Shown: positions 5,444 through 6,089 of the stretch, piece after piece | Numbering within the stretch: position 1 is the stretch's first letter | Layout: every line of letters begins with the position of its first letter | Source: DATMER01 sp036266195 | Lineage (GTDB): Bacteria > Acidobacteriota > Thermoanaerobaculia > Multivoradales > UBA5704 | DNA: 6,089 nucleotides | Reading direction: 5' to 3' | Assembly: GCA_036266195.1 (NCBI GenBank) | Contig: DATANP010000060.1 | Span: 1-6,089 of the forward strand | Made by a program: the position numbers and the translations under genes | Notes under the pieces: model-generated | What the model saw: the letters and a program-made list of their open reading frames with translations, nothing else | What the model was told of the DNA's origin: nothing | Databases searched by the model: none

Positions 5444-6089
5444 ATGGCGTCCCCGCCAAAGATTGTGTTGCCCATCGGCGCATGCAGCACGTATCTCCGT
5501 CTCCAAGGTCAGTTTCCAGGCGCAACGGTCAAGATCCACGCCTCGAAGGACGACATCTTCGATACGGTTTTTTCTGGTACCGCGAGCTTTCCGGATGAGG
5601 TGTTCGAGCTCACCCGACAACTCGGACCGGGTGAGCACGTCATTGCCACTCAAGCCGAGCCGGGCACCGACCCACCCAACTGGCGGCCCCGGAGTGAAGA
5701 CGTCCAGCCGCTGCCCACTTCCGCCGAGCTCAAAGCGGTCAAGCCTGCGACCCACGCGTTCGTCTGCGGCCACTGCATCGCCTTCAGCAACACCTATCCC
5801 GGCGGTGTGGTCTCGCTCAGCTCCACAACTGATGGATTGCTGGGTGAGGCACCCGCCGTCGGCCACTTCGCACGGATCTACTTGTCCGCGCCGTTTAGCC
5901 ATCTACAATCAAACGAGCAGCTCCGAGCGATGCAGACGGTGTGCGGCCAGCCGGGTCCTATCACTGTGCTTACCCCACCCGACGATCCGGCCATGGTCCC
6001 GGTGCGAAAGCTCGCCGCGCCCATCGTCAAGGGCCCTTTACATGCGTGCCAGTGCGCGGTCCGGCTCGAGGGCGTGATTCCGGGCGCTA
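5444..6089 (+). CDS. Repeat protein of unknown function with 94-residue modules (3' end beyond window)
   Basis: The frame is open for 215 codons from ATG 5444 to the window edge. It has a textbook ribosome site, AAGGAG (5432-5437), six bases upstream. The product begins MASPPKIVLPIGACSTYLRL, with no signal peptide or membrane segment. It is built of repeats: the motif PG[AG] after a short beta-strand-like stretch recurs at residues 25-27 (FPGATV), 119-121 (YPGGVV) and 213-215 (IPGA), exactly 94 apart. A-x-Q recurs at 68-70 and 162-164, also 94 apart. Cysteines precede each PG motif (C14; C108 and C111; C202 and C204). This looks like tandem beta-sandwich modules, as in large uncharacterised bacterial proteins, with two nearly complete modules and the start of a third. 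I do not recognise a named family and assign no function. Three openings are visible and more may follow. Confidence 0.75.
   Translation, partial: MASPPKIVLPIGACSTYLRLQGQFPGATVKIHASKDDIFDTVFSGTASFPDEVFELTRQLGPGEHVIATQAEPGTDPPNWRPRSEDVQPLPTSAELKAVKPATHAFVCGHCIAFSNTYPGGVVSLSSTTDGLLGEAPAVGHFARIYLSAPFSHLQSNEQLRAMQTVCGQPGPITVLTPPDDPAMVPVRKLAAPIVKGPLHACQCAVRLEGVIPGA

Noticed and set aside
5342..5902. Minus-strand frame of 186 codons at the right end
   Set aside because: It is antisense to the repeat-protein gene and out of frame with the molybdoenzyme-like remnant. No domain is seen.
5463..6077. Plus-strand frame of 204 codons at the right end
   Set aside because: It overlaps the 5444 frame, which has the strong ribosome site and internal 94-residue repeats. 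The 5463 product is Ser/Arg/Pro-rich with no motif.
1..6089. tRNA, rRNA, CRISPR array, integron attC or complete insertion sequence
   Set aside because: No cloverleaf, repeat-spacer pattern, transposase motif or terminal inverted repeats with target duplications were seen on either strand.

Overview
The window is GC-rich bacterial DNA with dense coding. The gene families (DolP/OsmY-type BON lipoprotein, dodecin, PRC-barrel stress protein, AI-2E-family permease, PAS hybrid histidine kinase) suggest an environmental member of the Pseudomonadota, probably beta- or gammaproteobacterial. The sequence does not fix a genus.

Layout, left to right. Positions 1-84 hold the 3' end of an unrecognised gene, followed by a good intrinsic terminator (171-207). 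A regulatory-looking gap follows, with an inverted repeat (222-266) and a 21-bp element (279-299). Next come a two-BON-domain outer-membrane lipoprotein (363-902) and a dodecin (949-1152), which look like an operon. A perfect 15-bp hairpin (1189-1222) and a minus-strand terminator (1283-1313) separate them from a convergent PRC-barrel gene (1339-1710, minus). A 200-bp divergent spacer with an AT-rich inverted repeat (1795-1819) leads into an AI-2E-family permease (1911-3053). After 77 bp, containing a second copy of the 21-bp element, lies a soluble PAS-PAS-HisKA-HATPase-receiver hybrid kinase (3131-5101).

The right-hand end (5102-6089) looks different. It holds a gene-poor, less GC-biased spacer and a minus-strand coding scrap resembling the extreme C-terminus of a molybdopterin oxidoreductase (about 5304-5420). 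Immediately after it is the start of a gene with a strong Shine-Dalgarno sequence that runs off the window (5444-6089). Its product is built of repeats whose landmarks recur exactly every 94 residues. This gene has no stop inside the window and is easily missed.

The BON lipoprotein, dodecin and PRC-barrel protein belong to families often linked to envelope and osmotic or oxidative stress, so positions 363-1710 read as a small stress-response group. The kinase may sense an intracellular or redox signal, but no partner regulator with an output domain is visible. Nothing seen amounts to a clearly new multi-gene system. The leads most worth following are the 94-residue repeat protein, the molybdoenzyme scrap at its border, and the 21-bp element shared by the lipoprotein and kinase upstream regions.
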